Shown piece by piece: positions 1-9,223 of a stretch of DNA of 33,761 nt. The DNA lies in NCBI RefSeq assembly GCF_002551245.1, contig NZ_NTGZ01000051.1, positions 1-33,761 of the forward strand. The letters run 5' to 3'. Under the pieces are notes generated by a model. The model was not told the DNA's origin and ran no database searches. It saw only the letters and a list, made by a program, of their open reading frames with translations. How positions within the stretch are numbered: the stretch's first letter is position 1; every line of letters starts with the position of its first letter. A program made the translations under genes and the position numbers. This stretch comes from Streptomyces sp. rh34 (GTDB taxonomy: Bacteria; Actinomycetota; Actinomycetes; Streptomycetales; Streptomycetaceae).

Positions 1-1
1 G

Positions 2-349
2 CCCGAGGGCTTCGACCGCCGGCGGCTGCGGGTGCAGAGCCGGGCGCTGGCCGCCAAGCGCGCCGACGTCGTGGCCAAGGTCGCGCCGGAGCTGCCGGAG
101 ATCCTCGGAGAGGGCTATCGCGCCGCGTTCCTCGCGTACGCGGGCAGCCGCCCGATGTCCGGCGGGTACCGGCGCGACGCCCTGGACTTCGCGGAGCATG
201 TGCTCATCGCGGGCGGTCCCGCCGATCCGGTGGCGCGGCGCCGGCTGACGTACTGGTGGCAGGACCGGTCGGGAGCCCGGCCCCCTCGTCGTGCCACCCG
301 GCTGGTCCGGGCGGCCCGTGCCGTCCTCGTGGGGAAGGGAACGCCGTGA
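2..349 (+). CDS. C-terminal part of an unrecognised protein (5' end outside window)
   Basis: The reading frame is open from the left edge to a TGA at 347-349, so the gene almost certainly starts upstream; an internal ATG at 32 has no clear ribosome binding site. About 115 residues are visible, rich in Arg and Ala, with no membrane segment. The stretch [19 protein letters not shown], followed by a helix ending in [10 protein letters not shown] and a basic tail, matches no family I can name. Its stop overlaps the GTG start of the next gene (GTGA), so the two are probably translationally coupled and work together. That neighbour is a TIGR04222-type protein. My recollection is that such genes can sit beside DUF692 (MNIO) enzymes and small partner proteins, so a partner role is possible but not shown here. 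Confidence 0.65.
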   Translation, partial: PEGFDRRRLRVQSRALAAKRADVVAKVAPELPEILGEGYRAAFLAYAGSRPMSGGYRRDALDFAEHVLIAGGPADPVARRRLTYWWQDRSGARPPRRATRLVRAARAVLVGKGTP

Positions 350-1368
350 ACGTGCTCGCTCTGGCGGCGACCCTCGCGGTCGTCGTCTCCTCGGTCCTGC
401 TCGTCGTCAAGGCGGTGGCCGTCCGGGCCCACCGCCCGCCGGCCCACGTCGGCCTCACGCTCCACCACCTGTACGAGGCGGCGTTCCTCAACGGCGGCCC
501 GGCCAGGGTGGCGGACACCGCGCTGACCTCCCTCCAGTCGAACGGCCGGATCCTCATCGGCGGTCCCGGCATCGTCTCCGTGCGGTGGGCCGAACCCCAC
601 GACCCGGTGGAGCACGCGGTGCTCCAGGAGCTGTCCGCGGCGCCCAGTGGCGCCCTGCACGTGGTGCGGGAAGCGGTGATGCGGCACCCGGCGGTCCAGG
701 AGATCGGCGACGGGCTCGCGGCACGCGGACTGCTCGTGCCGCCCCACCGGACCCGCCCGGTGCGGCGGTGGGCGCTGGTCCAGAGCTCGGTGTGCCTGGG
801 CGCCCTGCCCCTGAGCCTGCTCCTCACGTTCGTCCAGTACGCCGTGCACGACGGTTCCACGGACTTCCCTGTGCCGTTCATCGTGAAGATGCTGCCCGCG
901 GTCCTGATCGGCGGCTTGTGCGGGCTGGTGGTCGCCGCCTCGGTCCGCTCCCGGATCACCCGGGCCGGCCGCCACGCCGCCGGCGCCTTCCGGACCGCGT
1001 ACGCCTCCGTGATGACCCCGGCCCATGTCATGGCCACCGTGGGGCCGCGCGGCCTGGCGGACCCCGGGCTCCAGGCGCAACTGGCCGCGGCCGCACGGAT
1101 GTCCGCACCACGCCACCGGCGCGCCCCGGCGGGGGCGGCCGGGAGCGGGGCCGCGGACGCCGCCGTGCTGACGACCGTCTGGTGCGCCGCCTCCACACCC
1201 GGCGGCTCCGGTTGCGGCGGGTCCAGCGGGGGCGGCTCCGGCTGTTCCTCGGGATCCGGCTGCGGGGGCGGTGGCGGATCGAGCTGCGGGGGCGGTTCCA
1301 GCTCGGGAGGCTCCAGTTGCGGCGGCGGCTCGGGCGGGTCGAGCTGCGGCGGGGGCGGCGGCTCCTGA
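346..1368 (+). CDS. TIGR04222-type membrane protein with Gly/Ser/Cys-rich tail
   Basis: The start is GTG 346, inside the stop of the previous gene, with GGGGAAGGGA at 331-340 as ribosome binding site; 340 residues. There is a membrane segment at about residues 4-26. A soluble domain with [20 protein letters not shown] at about 41-60 follows, then two hydrophobic segments at about 143-165 and 183-200. Residues 279-340 are almost pure Gly and Ser with seven Cys (280, 290, 300, 306, 314, 325, 334). This architecture, an N-terminal domain built around [15 protein letters not shown] and a low-complexity Gly/Cys tail, is what I know as the TIGR04222 family; its function is not established to my knowledge. 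The tail could be a modified or metal-binding peptide (inference). Coupling to the upstream gene suggests a shared role. Confidence 0.8.
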   Translation: MNVLALAATLAVVVSSVLLVVKAVAVRAHRPPAHVGLTLHHLYEAAFLNGGPARVADTALTSLQSNGRILIGGPGIVSVRWAEPHDPVEHAVLQELSAAPSGALHVVREAVMRHPAVQEIGDGLAARGLLVPPHRTRPVRRWALVQSSVCLGALPLSLLLTFVQYAVHDGSTDFPVPFIVKMLPAVLIGGLCGLVVAASVRSRITRAGRHAAGAFRTAYASVMTPAHVMATVGPRGLADPGLQAQLAAAARMSAPRHRRAPAGAAGSGAADAAVLTTVWCAASTPGGSGCGGSSGGGSGCSSGSGCGGGGGSSCGGGSSSGGSSCGGGSGGSSCGGGGGS

Positions 1369-1496
1369 ACCGGGCCCGGGGCCCCGGCATCTGACCACCC
1401 ATCGGGGTCATGGTTCCGGACATGCCCGGGCGGTGCTGGACATCACGTCCCGCCCGCCCGACCATCCCTCTCCGCATCCGCAGAGAGGCACCGCGC

Positions 1497-3059
1497 GTGA
1501 GAACTGCTGCGCTGTACACGTCGATCGGCTCCCTGGTCCTGTCCGCCCTGGCCGCCGCCCCCGCGGGCGCATGGGAGGGCCGGGGCTCCGCCGAGTCCCG
1601 GGGCACGGCGATCGCCGCCGCCCGGGCCACGGCCGCCGGGATCGATTTCGTCTCCTGCCCGGAGAAGGAGATGCTGCCGGACTCCCTGAAGTGCGGCACG
1701 GTGAAGGTGCCCCTCGATTACGCCGAACCGGACGGGAAACAGCTCGAACTGACCGTCAGTCGCACCGGGGCCACCGGCCCGGCCGACGGGCGGCAGGGTG
1801 CCTTCGTCTACAACCCGGGCGGCCCCGGCGCGTCCAGCATCACCTTCCCGATGGCCGGCGAGCTGCCGGAGTGGAAGGAGATCGCCGAGGCGTACGACCT
1901 GGTCGGCTACGCCCCGCGCGGAGTGAACGGCTCCTCCGCCCCGCTGACCTGCCAGGACCCGGCGGCGTACACGAAGGGCCCGACCGACGCGCCGACCCAC
2001 CCGACGCGGGAGTACAAGGAGCGGCGGGTCGCCCGTGCGAAGGCGTACGCGGAGGGCTGCGCACAGCACGCGGGTGCGACGCTGCGGCACTACACGTCGC
2101 TGAACAACGCCCGTGACCTGGACGTCCTGCGGGCCGCGCTCGGCGAGAAGCGGCTGACGTTCATGGGGGCGTCCTACGGGACGTACTTCGGCGCGCTGTA
2201 CGCGACGCTGTTCCCCTCCCACGTACGGCGCATGGTCTTCGACTCGGTGGTCGACCCGGACCCGGAGCAGATCTGGTACCGCTCGAACATGGGCCAGTCG
2301 CTGGCCTTCGAGGCGCGGTGGGAGGACTTCCGCCGCTGGGTGGCCAAGCACGACGACGTCTATCACCTGGGGGACACACCCGAGTCGGTGCAGCGCCACT
2401 ACGACGAGGTGCGCGCCGAGCTGGCGGTGGAGCCCGCGGGCGGCACGGTGGGGCCGGGGCAGCTGCACTCGGCGTTCCTGGGGGCCGGTTACTACGACGA
2501 CTACTGGGCGATGCGGGCGACGGCGCTCTCCGAGTACGTCCGGGGCAACCCGGAGCCGCTGGTCGCGCAGGCCTCCCCGCGTGCGGTGGCGGCGAAGGAC
2601 AACGAGAACGCGCAGGCGGTGTACACGGCCGTCGAGTGCAACGACGCGCCCTGGCCCGAGGACTTCGAGGTGTGGGACCGCGACCACTCCGACCTGGCGC
2701 GCGTCGCGCCGTTCGAGACCTGGGACAACGCCTTCACGAACCTGCCGTGCGCCTTCTGGCCCGCGCCCCGGCAGCGGCCGCTGGAGGTCGGGACGCGGTG
2801 GGGCGAGCTGCCGCCGGTGCTGATCCTGGCGGCGGAGCGGGACGCGGCGACCCCGTACAAGGGGGCGCTGGAGCTGCGGAAGCGGCTGCCCGGGTCGTCG
2901 CTGGTGACCGAGCGGGACGCCGGGACGCACGGCATCGGCGGGGCCGGGAACACCTGCGTCGACGACCATCTGCGCCGGTATCTGCTGACCGGTGAGGTAC
3001 CGGGGCGGGGTGCGGACTGCGCCGCGCACCCGGAGCCGAACCCGGTGTCGCTGGACTGA
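1497..3059 (+). CDS. secreted alpha/beta hydrolase, tripeptidyl-aminopeptidase (S33/TAP) family
   Basis: The start is GTG 1497 with AGAGAGG at 1481-1487 upstream; an in-frame ATG at 1410 is less likely because it would precede the signal peptide with an unusual extension. The 520-residue product opens with a Sec-type signal peptide (MRTAALYTSIGSLVLSALAA, cleavage probably after AGA at about 25). The oxyanion-loop motif YNPGGPGASS is near 106, the nucleophile elbow GASYGT has Ser226, and Asp449 (AAERDAATP) and His478 (GTHGIGG) complete a plausible triad. The C-terminal TAP-like region ends at PNPVSLD. Length and layout fit Streptomyces exported tri/dipeptidyl aminopeptidases (Tap/SlpD-like), which trim N-terminal peptides outside the cell. 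The usual DPRG motif after the oxyanion loop reads APRG here. It is a single gene, closed by a strong hairpin. Confidence 0.88.
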   Translation: MRTAALYTSIGSLVLSALAAAPAGAWEGRGSAESRGTAIAAARATAAGIDFVSCPEKEMLPDSLKCGTVKVPLDYAEPDGKQLELTVSRTGATGPADGRQGAFVYNPGGPGASSITFPMAGELPEWKEIAEAYDLVGYAPRGVNGSSAPLTCQDPAAYTKGPTDAPTHPTREYKERRVARAKAYAEGCAQHAGATLRHYTSLNNARDLDVLRAALGEKRLTFMGASYGTYFGALYATLFPSHVRRMVFDSVVDPDPEQIWYRSNMGQSLAFEARWEDFRRWVAKHDDVYHLGDTPESVQRHYDEVRAELAVEPAGGTVGPGQLHSAFLGAGYYDDYWAMRATALSEYVRGNPEPLVAQASPRAVAAKDNENAQAVYTAVECNDAPWPEDFEVWDRDHSDLARVAPFETWDNAFTNLPCAFWPAPRQRPLEVGTRWGELPPVLILAAERDAATPYKGALELRKRLPGSSLVTERDAGTHGIGGAGNTCVDDHLRRYLLTGEVPGRGADCAAHPEPNPVSLD

Positions 3060-3140
3060 TCCTTGGCGGGAGGTACGGAGCGGGGGCCGCCGCACCATCA
3101 CGGTGCGACGGCCCCCGAAGCCGAACCCGGTGTCGCTGGA
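3034..3140. repeat. 22-bp exact direct repeat across the hydrolase 3' end
   Basis: Positions 3034-3055, which encode the last residues of the hydrolase (EPNPVSLD), are repeated exactly at 3119-3140, 85 bp downstream. The second copy directly follows the hairpin at 3081-3117 and is non-coding. The sequence before and after the two copies differs, so the match is limited to these 22 bases. Confidence 0.85.
3081..3117. terminator. bidirectional hairpin between hydrolase and chdC
   Basis: Arms 3081-3096 and 3102-3117 pair over 16 bp with one mismatch (3090/3108) around a 5-base loop. There is no T-run, as is common for Streptomyces terminators. It lies between two convergent genes and can serve both strands. 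Confidence 0.75.
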
Positions 3141-3215
3141 ACGGCGGACGGCACGATCGGTGCCCGGTGCCCGTCGTTCTGATCTTCCGGGTTGGGGTGG
3201 TGCGGGACTCGCTGG

Positions 3216-3944
3216 TTATGCGAGCCCGGCCACCAGGTCTGCGACGCTCTTCCTGCGGCCCGTGTAGAACGGGACCTCCTCGCGCACGTGGAGACGTGCC
3301 TCGGAGGCGCGCAGGTGACGCATCAGGTCGACGATGCGGTACAGCTCGTCCGCCTCGAAGGCCAGGACCCACTCGTAGTCGCCCAGCGAGAACGAGGCGA
3401 CGGTGTTGGCGCGGACGTCCGGGTAGCCCCGGGCCATCTTGCCGTGGTCCGCGAGCATGCGGCGGCGGTCCTCGTCGGGCAGCAGGTACCAGTCGTAGGA
3501 CCGGACGAAGGGGTAGACGCTGATGTAGTCGCGCGGCGTCTCGTCGGCGAGGAACGCCGGGACGTGGGACTTGTTGAACTCGGCCGGACGGTGCAGCGCC
3601 ATGTTCGACCAGACCGGGTCGAGGGCTCGGCCGAGCTTGGTGCGCCTGAAGAGGTTGTACGCCTCCTGGAGCTCGTCCGAGGTCTCGGCGTGCCACCAGA
3701 TCATGAGGTCGGCGTCGGCCCGCAGTCCGGACACGTCGTAGGTGCCGCGGACGGTGATGTCCTTGGCCGCGAGCTGGTCGAACAGCTCCTGGACCTCGTC
3801 GGCGTATCCCGCGCGGTCCAGCGGGAGCACGTCGCGCAGTTTGAAGACCGACCACAGGGTGTAGCGGATGACCTCGTTGAGGTCCTTGGCCTTCTTGCCG
3901 GCGTTCGGACTCTTGCTTGATGTCACAGTCTCAGGAGCACTCAT
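3216..3944 (-). CDS. chdC: coproheme decarboxylase (HemQ, chlorite-dismutase fold)
   Basis: This 242-residue protein belongs to the actinobacterial ChdC/HemQ group, which oxidatively decarboxylates two propionates of Fe-coproporphyrin III using peroxide, the last step to haem b in Gram-positive bacteria. Family residues are visible: catalytic Tyr144 (SVYPF), proximal His167 (LADHGKM), 23 residues apart as in characterised actinobacterial enzymes, and His127 (KSHVPAF), which lines up with their distal His. The start ATG at 3944 follows only 4 bp after the stop of the cgoX gene on the same strand, so the two are co-transcribed. The N-terminal 20 residues are Lys/Ser rich and probably disordered. 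Older annotations call this family 'chlorite dismutase'; the Tyr/His set argues for ChdC. Confidence 0.95.
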   Translation of the reverse strand: MSAPETVTSSKSPNAGKKAKDLNEVIRYTLWSVFKLRDVLPLDRAGYADEVQELFDQLAAKDITVRGTYDVSGLRADADLMIWWHAETSDELQEAYNLFRRTKLGRALDPVWSNMALHRPAEFNKSHVPAFLADETPRDYISVYPFVRSYDWYLLPDEDRRRMLADHGKMARGYPDVRANTVASFSLGDYEWVLAFEADELYRIVDLMRHLRASEARLHVREEVPFYTGRRKSVADLVAGLA

Positions 3945-3948
3945 ACGG

Positions 3949-5424
3949 CTATTGTCCCGCCTCGCTCCCCGTGCCCCGAACCAGGGTCGACGTGGCGATG
4001 ATCTCTCCCGTGATCTCCCTCGCGATCTCGTCGGCCGCCCGGCGCGCGCTCGCGATGCAGGCGGGGATGCCGACCCCGTCGTAGACCGCGCCGCAGACCC
4101 GCAGGGCGGGGAGCTTGGCGACCTCGTCGCGGATCCGGGCGACCCGGGCGAGGTGGCCGACCGGGTACTGCGGCAGGCCGCCGATCCAGCGGGTCACCTC
4201 GGAGTCCACGGGCCGGGCGGTGAGCCCGGTGGCCGCGGCGAGGTCGCGCAGGGAGACGGCGACGAGTTCCGCGTCCTCGCGGTGCAGATGGTCCTCCTCG
4301 CCGTACCGGCCGACGGAGGTACGGAGCACGAACAGGTCGGGGGCGCTGTCCGCGACCCACTGCCATTTGTTGCTGGAGAACGTGGACGCCTTGATCGTGT
4401 GGCCGTCGACCGGCGGTACGAGAAAGCCGGAACGGCCGCGCAGGGCCTCGTACCGTTCGATGTCGGCCCGCCGGAAGGCCAGGGTGACCAGGGCCATCGA
4501 GGCGTACTCGACGCCGGACAGCTCGGCGGACGCGGCCGGGGACTCGGCGGCCAGCAGCGTGCCGGCGGACCAGGCGGGGGTGGCCAGGACGATGCCGTCG
4601 GCGGCGATCGTCCGGGTGTCGGTGCGGACGGCCCAGCCCGATCCCGTACGGGTCAGGCCGAGGACGGGGGTCCGGTCGAGGATCTCACCCCCGCCGGCCC
4701 GGACGGCGTCGGCGACGGCGGTCGGGAGGGTGCCGATGCCGCCCTCGATGCCCTGGAAGACGGGCCCGGTCCGCTGCCGGGCGGCGGCCCGCTCCTGGAT
4801 GCGGCGTACGCCCTCCAGCAGCGGCCCGCCCTCCTGCACCGCCTCGAAGAGCCGGGGGACGGCGGCGCGCATCGAGATCCGGTAGGCGTCACCGGCGTAG
4901 ACCCCGCCGAGGAGGGGTTCCACCAGCCGGTCCACGACCTCGCGGCCCAGCCGGTCGGCGACGTACGCGCCGACCGCCACGTCGTCGCCGACGGCGGTCG
5001 GGGTGAGGTCACGCTCCTCGGCGATCCTCGCCAGTCCCTCGGGGGACAGCACCGCACCGAGCACGGCCGGATCACCGGGGACGCCCATGACGTGCCCCTT
5101 GGGCATGGGACGCAGCGCGTCGCGCGTCCACAGCGAGGCGGTGGCGGTGGCGGGTGGCTGGAGTCGGTCGGCGAGGCCCACCTCGCGGGCCAGGGTGACC
5201 GCCTCGGGGCGCCGGGCGAGCATCGACTCGGCCCCCAGGTCGACCTGGACGCCCGCGACCTCGCCGGTCATGAGCTTTCCGCCGAGCCGGTCCGTCGCCT
5301 CCAGGAGGGTGACCCGCAGTCCGGTGGCGACCAGGTGATGGGCGGCCGCCAGACCGGCGATGCCACCGCCGATGACGACGACGTGGCCCGGGGGCGTTTC
5401 CGCACGCTGTTGAGAACGCTGCAT
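3949..5424 (-). CDS. hemG: coproporphyrinogen III oxidase (HemG/HemY-type flavoprotein, CgoX)
   Basis: The 491-residue FAD enzyme has an N-terminal dinucleotide-binding motif ([17 protein letters not shown], about 15-31), the acidic residue ending strand 2 ([11 protein letters not shown]) and the amine-oxidase-like C-terminus ([20 protein letters not shown]). It is the oxygen-dependent protoporphyrinogen/coproporphyrinogen oxidase family. In actinobacteria with a HemQ partner the substrate is taken to be coproporphyrinogen III, so cgoX is the more precise name. The start ATG 5424 is preceded by GAGAGAG. It is the first gene of a two-gene unit with chdC (4-bp gap) and is divergent from the lipoprotein gene at 5551. 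Confidence 0.93.
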   Translation of the reverse strand: MQRSQQRAETPPGHVVVIGGGIAGLAAAHHLVATGLRVTLLEATDRLGGKLMTGEVAGVQVDLGAESMLARRPEAVTLAREVGLADRLQPPATATASLWTRDALRPMPKGHVMGVPGDPAVLGAVLSPEGLARIAEERDLTPTAVGDDVAVGAYVADRLGREVVDRLVEPLLGGVYAGDAYRISMRAAVPRLFEAVQEGGPLLEGVRRIQERAAARQRTGPVFQGIEGGIGTLPTAVADAVRAGGGEILDRTPVLGLTRTGSGWAVRTDTRTIAADGIVLATPAWSAGTLLAAESPAASAELSGVEYASMALVTLAFRRADIERYEALRGRSGFLVPPVDGHTIKASTFSSNKWQWVADSAPDLFVLRTSVGRYGEEDHLHREDAELVAVSLRDLAAATGLTARPVDSEVTRWIGGLPQYPVGHLARVARIRDEVAKLPALRVCGAVYDGVGIPACIASARRAADEIAREITGEIIATSTLVRGTGSEAGQ

Positions 5425-5550
5425 GGGTCCACTCTCTCAAACCCGTGCCGCGTCCTGACCGTGACCACTTCGAAACCGCCATCCGGCAACCGCTCCCGGA
5501 GCGGCCGCGTCGAATCGTCGCCATCAACGACCGTCCTGGGGGGACCAGTT

Positions 5551-6546
5551 ATGGAATGGAACAGCAGAACCGATCGATCCCTCGCCCGCGGGCGGGCGGT
5601 GCTCGTGGCCGGGGTGCTCGGCCTCCTGCTCGCCGTCGGCGGCTGCGGGGCGACGGGCGACGCGTCGGACAGCGGCGCGAAGGCGGCGGACGGCCAGAAC
5701 GCCCCCGAGGGGCGCGCCGACGAACGGGCCGGGGCGGGAGCCGCGGACGCGGACGGAGCCGCGTCGTCGGACGGGAAGCAGGCGGACGGGAAGCCGTCCG
5801 GGTCGAAGGCGGCGCCGAAGCCGGGGGCGGCGGCGACGCATGTCATCCGCACGGCCGCGCTGTCCGTCGAGGTGAGGAGCGTCCCGAAGGCCGTCGCCGC
5901 CGCGCGCGCCGCGGCGGAGGGCGCGGGCGGGCTGGTGGCGACGGAGAGGACCGAGCGGCTCGACGACACCTACGAGACCTCGCACCTGGTGGTGCGGGTG
6001 CCGCAGGACCGGTTCCAGGAGGTACTGCGGGAGCTGGCCGGTTCCGGGAAGCTGCTGTCGCGCACCTCGAACGCTAAGGACGTCACCGACCAGGTGGTCG
6101 ACGTGGACAGCCGGATCGCCACGCAGCGCGCGAGCGTGGCGCGGGTGCGGGAGTTGATGGACCGGGCCGAGAGGATCAGCGATGTGGTGGCTCTGGAAGG
6201 CGAGCTGAGCAGCCGTCAGTCCGATCTGGAGTCGCTGCTCGCCCAGCAGTCGAGCCTGAAGGACCGCACCTCGCTGGCGACGATCACCCTGGACCTGACG
6301 CCGCCGGACGCCCCGGACGACGACGGACGGGAGGAGGAGACCGGGTTCCTGGACGCGTTGGGCGGCGGCTGGGACGCGTTCGTGACGATGCTGCGGTGGA
6401 TCGCGGTGGCGTTCGGGGCCGCGTTCCCGTTCCTGGTCACCGGGGCCCTGGCACTGCTCGTGTGGCGGGTGCTGCGTGCCCGGCGGGCGGCCCGCGAGGT
6501 CCCGGCGGTGACCCCGGCGGAGGCGGAGGGCGCCCCGGCCCCCTGA
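5551..6546 (+). CDS. DUF4349 domain lipoprotein
   Basis: The start is ATG 5551, with GGGGGGA at 5538-5544 as ribosome binding site; 331 residues. A signal peptide ends in a lipobox (LLLAVGGC) with Cys32 as the lipidated residue. A low-complexity Ala/Gly/Asp/Lys linker covers about 33-95. The DUF4349 domain (about 97-255) follows: a beta-rich half (THVIRTAALSVEVRS, HLVVRVPQDRFQEVL) and a helical, probably coiled-coil half (IATQRASVARVRELMDRAER, ALEGELSSRQSDLESLLAQQ). A C-terminal membrane helix (about 275-310) and basic tail come last. The protein would be anchored at both ends, with the domain outside the membrane. The function of DUF4349 is unknown. It is divergent from hemG and is followed 43 bp later by the flavoprotein gene, possibly one transcript. 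Confidence 0.88.
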   Translation: MEWNSRTDRSLARGRAVLVAGVLGLLLAVGGCGATGDASDSGAKAADGQNAPEGRADERAGAGAADADGAASSDGKQADGKPSGSKAAPKPGAAATHVIRTAALSVEVRSVPKAVAAARAAAEGAGGLVATERTERLDDTYETSHLVVRVPQDRFQEVLRELAGSGKLLSRTSNAKDVTDQVVDVDSRIATQRASVARVRELMDRAERISDVVALEGELSSRQSDLESLLAQQSSLKDRTSLATITLDLTPPDAPDDDGREEETGFLDALGGGWDAFVTMLRWIAVAFGAAFPFLVTGALALLVWRVLRARRAAREVPAVTPAEAEGAPAP

Positions 6547-6589
6547 CCGCCGTAGCGTGGGGCTCCTGAATCGGCGAAAGGGACCCGGC

Positions 6590-7978
6590 ATGGCAGCGGA
6601 GCGACTGGTGGTCATCGGTGGTGACGCGGCGGGCATGTCCGCCGCGTCACAGGCCCGCAGGCTGAAGGGGTCGGACGCGCTGGAGATCGTGGCCTTCGAG
6701 CGCGGCCACTTCACCTCGTACTCCGCGTGCGGGATCCCGTACTGGGTGAGCGGTGACGTCGAGGCGCGCGACGACCTGATCGCCCGCACCGCCGAGGAGC
6801 ACCGGGAGCGGGACATCGATCTGCGGATGCGGACCGAGGTGACGGAACTCGACGTGCCCGGGCGGCGGGTGAAGGCGCTGGACCGGGAGAGCGGGGAGAC
6901 GTACTGGACGGGCTACGACAAACTCGTGATCGCCACCGGGGCCCGCCCGGTACGCCCGGCGCTGCCCGGTATGGACGCGCCGGGGGTGCACGGGGTGCAG
7001 ACCCTGGACGACGGGCAGGCGCTGCTGGACTCGCTGGACGCCCTGGGTTCCGACGGGGGGCGGCGGGCGGTCGTGGTGGGCGCGGGCTACATCGGCGTCG
7101 AGATGGCCGAGGCGATGCTCAAGCGGGGCTTCGAGGTGACCGTCCTCAACCGGGGCGAGCAGCCGATGGCGACGCTCGACCCGGACATGGGGCGGCTCGT
7201 CCACGAGGCGATGGACGGGCTGGGCATCACCACGGTCAACGGGGCGGCCGTGACGAAGATCCGCACCGGTCCCGACGGCCGGGTGAACGGGGTGGCGACG
7301 GACGCGGGGACGTATCCGGCGGACGTGGTGGTCCTCGGCATCGGCGTGGAGCCGGAGACGGCGCTGGCGCGCGGGGCGGGGCTGCCGGTGGGCCCGCACG
7401 GCGGGCTGCTGACCGATCTGGCGATGCGGGTGGTGGGGCACGAGAACATTTGGGCGGGCGGCGACTGCGTGGAGGTCCTGGACCTGGTGGCGGGCCGCAC
7501 CCGGCACATCGCGCTGGGCACGCACGCCAACAAGCACGGCCAGGTGATCGGTTCCAACGTCGGGGGCGGCTACGGCACGTTCCCGGGCGTGGTCGGTACG
7601 GCGGTGAGCAAGGTCTGCGACCTGGAGATCGCCCGGACCGGGCTGCGGGAGAAGGACGCCCGTGCGGTCGGGCTGCGCTACGTCACGGCGACCATCGAGT
7701 CGACGCAGCGGGCGGGCTACTACCCGGGGGCGCAGGCGATGACGGTGAAGATGATCGCGGAGCACCGTACGGGCCGGCTGCTCGGGGTGCAGATCGTCGG
7801 CCGTGAGGGGTCGGCGAAGCGGGTGGACGTGGCGGCGGTGGCGCTGACGGCCGGGATGACGGTGGAGCAGATGACGGCGCTCGACCTGGGCTACGCCCCG
7901 CCGTTCTCGCCGGTCTGGGACCCGGTGCTGGTGGCCGCCCGCAAGACGGTGACGGCGGTGCGGGGCGCGAGCGGCTGA
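6590..7978 (+). CDS. FAD-dependent pyridine nucleotide-disulfide oxidoreductase, CoA-disulfide-reductase-like
   Basis: The start is ATG 6590 with GAAAGGGA about 8 bases upstream; 462 residues. An FAD-binding GxGxxG-like motif is at the N-terminus (VVIGGDAAGMSAASQA). A single redox cysteine lies in SYSACGIPY (Cys47), the signature of CoA-disulfide reductases and NADH oxidases/persulfide reductases. An NAD(P)H-binding motif (VVVGAGYIGVEMAEAM) lies at about 160-175, then the second FAD motif (IWAGGDCVEV) and a dimerisation domain. Substrate cannot be read from sequence: CoA disulfide, NADH oxidase, polysulfide or another thiol are all possible. Actinomycetes use mycothiol as the main thiol, so a CoASH role is only suggestive. 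Confidence 0.87.
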   Translation: MAAERLVVIGGDAAGMSAASQARRLKGSDALEIVAFERGHFTSYSACGIPYWVSGDVEARDDLIARTAEEHRERDIDLRMRTEVTELDVPGRRVKALDRESGETYWTGYDKLVIATGARPVRPALPGMDAPGVHGVQTLDDGQALLDSLDALGSDGGRRAVVVGAGYIGVEMAEAMLKRGFEVTVLNRGEQPMATLDPDMGRLVHEAMDGLGITTVNGAAVTKIRTGPDGRVNGVATDAGTYPADVVVLGIGVEPETALARGAGLPVGPHGGLLTDLAMRVVGHENIWAGGDCVEVLDLVAGRTRHIALGTHANKHGQVIGSNVGGGYGTFPGVVGTAVSKVCDLEIARTGLREKDARAVGLRYVTATIESTQRAGYYPGAQAMTVKMIAEHRTGRLLGVQIVGREGSAKRVDVAAVALTAGMTVEQMTALDLGYAPPFSPVWDPVLVAARKTVTAVRGASG

Positions 7979-7985
7979 CGGGGGC

Positions 7986-8020
7986 CCCGGGGCCGGCCGG
8001 CTTCACGGGCCGGCCCCGGG
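7986..8020. terminator. bidirectional hairpin between flavoprotein and hemE
   Basis: Perfect 13-bp arms (7986-7998 and 8008-8020) enclose a 9-base loop, placed between the convergent stops at 7978 and 8034. No T-run. Confidence 0.8.
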
Positions 8021-8033
8021 CGTCCTTCCGGTC

Positions 8034-9131
8034 TCAGCGCGCGGTCCGCGTGTGCACGTACTCCACGAGCCGGGTGAGCGCGTCCGGGTCCATGGTCGGC
8101 ATGACGCCGTGGCCCAGGTTGAAGATGTGGCCCTCCAGTCCGGCGGCGGCGTCCAGCACCTCGCGGGTCTTCTCCTCGACGGCCGGGGTCGGCGCGAACA
8201 GCACCGCCGGGTCGAGGTTGCCCTGGAGGGCCTTGCCGGGGCCGACGCGACGGGCGGCCTCGTCCAGCGGGACCCGCCAGTCGACGCCGACGACGTCCGC
8301 GCCGGCCTCACCCATCAGGCCGAGGAGTTCGCCGGTGCCGACGCCGAAGTGGATGCGGGGGACGCCGTAGGGGGCGACGGCGTCGAAGACCTTCGCGGAG
8401 GCGGGCAGCACCGCGCGGCGGTAGTCGGCGGGGGCCAGCGCGCCGACCCAGGAGTCGAAGAGCTGGACGGCGGACGCGCCGGCCTCGATCTGCACCTTGA
8501 GGAAGGCGCCGGTGATCTCGGCGAGCCGGTCGACGAGGTCGGCCCAGAGCTGCGGGTCGCCGTACATCATGGCCTTGGTGCGCTCGTGGTTGCGCGAGGG
8601 GCCGCCCTCGACGAGGTAGCTGGCCAGGGTGAAGGGGGCCCCGGCGAAGCCGATGAGCGGCGTGGCGCCCAGCTCGGCGGTGAGCATCCCGATGGCCTCG
8701 GTGACGTACGGGACGTCCTCGGGGGTGAGGTCGCGCAGCCGGGCCAGGTCGGCGCGGGTGCGGATCGGCTCGGCGATGACGGGGCCGACGCCGGGCTTGA
8801 TGTCGAGGTCGATGCCGATGGCCTTCAGGGGCACGACGATGTCGCTGAAGTAGATCGCGGCGTCGACCTTGTGGCGGCGTACGGGCTGCAGGGTGATCTC
8901 GGCGACCAGCTCCGGCATCATGCAGGAGTCGAGCATCGCGATGCCCTCGCGGACCTTCAGGTACTCGGGCAGCGAGCGCCCCGCCTGGCGCATGAACCAG
9001 ACCGGCGTGTGCGGGACGGGTTCGCGGCGGCAGGCCCTGAGGAACGCCGAGTCGTGGGTGGCGTGGCGGACCGCGTCGAGGCTGGCGGAGGTCGTCGTCT
9101 GCTGGCCCGAAGGGCTGTCGTTGGCACTCAC
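8034..9131 (-). CDS. hemE: uroporphyrinogen III decarboxylase
   Basis: The 365-residue cytosolic enzyme decarboxylates the four acetate side chains of uroporphyrinogen III to give coproporphyrinogen III, the substrate of the HemG/CgoX enzyme encoded nearby. The substrate-binding signature [13 protein letters not shown] (Arg48 and Arg52) and the catalytic Asp97 ([13 protein letters not shown]) are present. [18 protein letters not shown] and [10 protein letters not shown] also match the family. An N-terminal extension of about 18 polar residues is typical of Streptomyces sequences. It is monocistronic, divergent from the DUF3000 gene and terminated by the shared hairpin at 7986-8020. Confidence 0.97.
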   Translation of the reverse strand: MSANDSPSGQQTTTSASLDAVRHATHDSAFLRACRREPVPHTPVWFMRQAGRSLPEYLKVREGIAMLDSCMMPELVAEITLQPVRRHKVDAAIYFSDIVVPLKAIGIDLDIKPGVGPVIAEPIRTRADLARLRDLTPEDVPYVTEAIGMLTAELGATPLIGFAGAPFTLASYLVEGGPSRNHERTKAMMYGDPQLWADLVDRLAEITGAFLKVQIEAGASAVQLFDSWVGALAPADYRRAVLPASAKVFDAVAPYGVPRIHFGVGTGELLGLMGEAGADVVGVDWRVPLDEAARRVGPGKALQGNLDPAVLFAPTPAVEEKTREVLDAAAGLEGHIFNLGHGVMPTMDPDALTRLVEYVHTRTAR

Positions 9132-9210
9132 GCACAGAATCTTCGCACGCGCACCGAAGGAGCCCGGCCCCGCACGGGTGTCTCTCCCTGCGCGAGGCCC
9201 GGCTTCCGCC

Positions 9211-9216
9211 TACTCT
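9211..9216 (+). promoter_or_regulatory. candidate -10 box for a leaderless DUF3000 mRNA
   Basis: TACTCT (TANNNT pattern) lies 7 bases before the ATG at 9224, and no purine-rich ribosome binding site is visible. This spacing is typical of leaderless actinomycete transcripts. No clear -35 box is seen. Confidence 0.4.
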
Positions 9217-9223
9217 TCCCCGC

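Noticed and set aside
115..1398. 427- and 330-codon minus-strand open frames opposite the Cys/Gly tail protein
   Set aside because: Composition is Arg/Gly/Ala/Pro only, with no ribosome binding site. The plus-strand frame has membrane helices and a family-like core.
3216..3944. Annotation as chlorite dismutase
   Set aside because: The Tyr/His residue pattern and the co-transcribed hemG homologue point to coproheme decarboxylase.
3868..5550. Long N-terminal extension of the DUF4349 lipoprotein frame, antisense to hemG
   Set aside because: The lipoprotein signal peptide begins at ATG 5551 with a good ribosome binding site; the upstream part is the complement of hemG.
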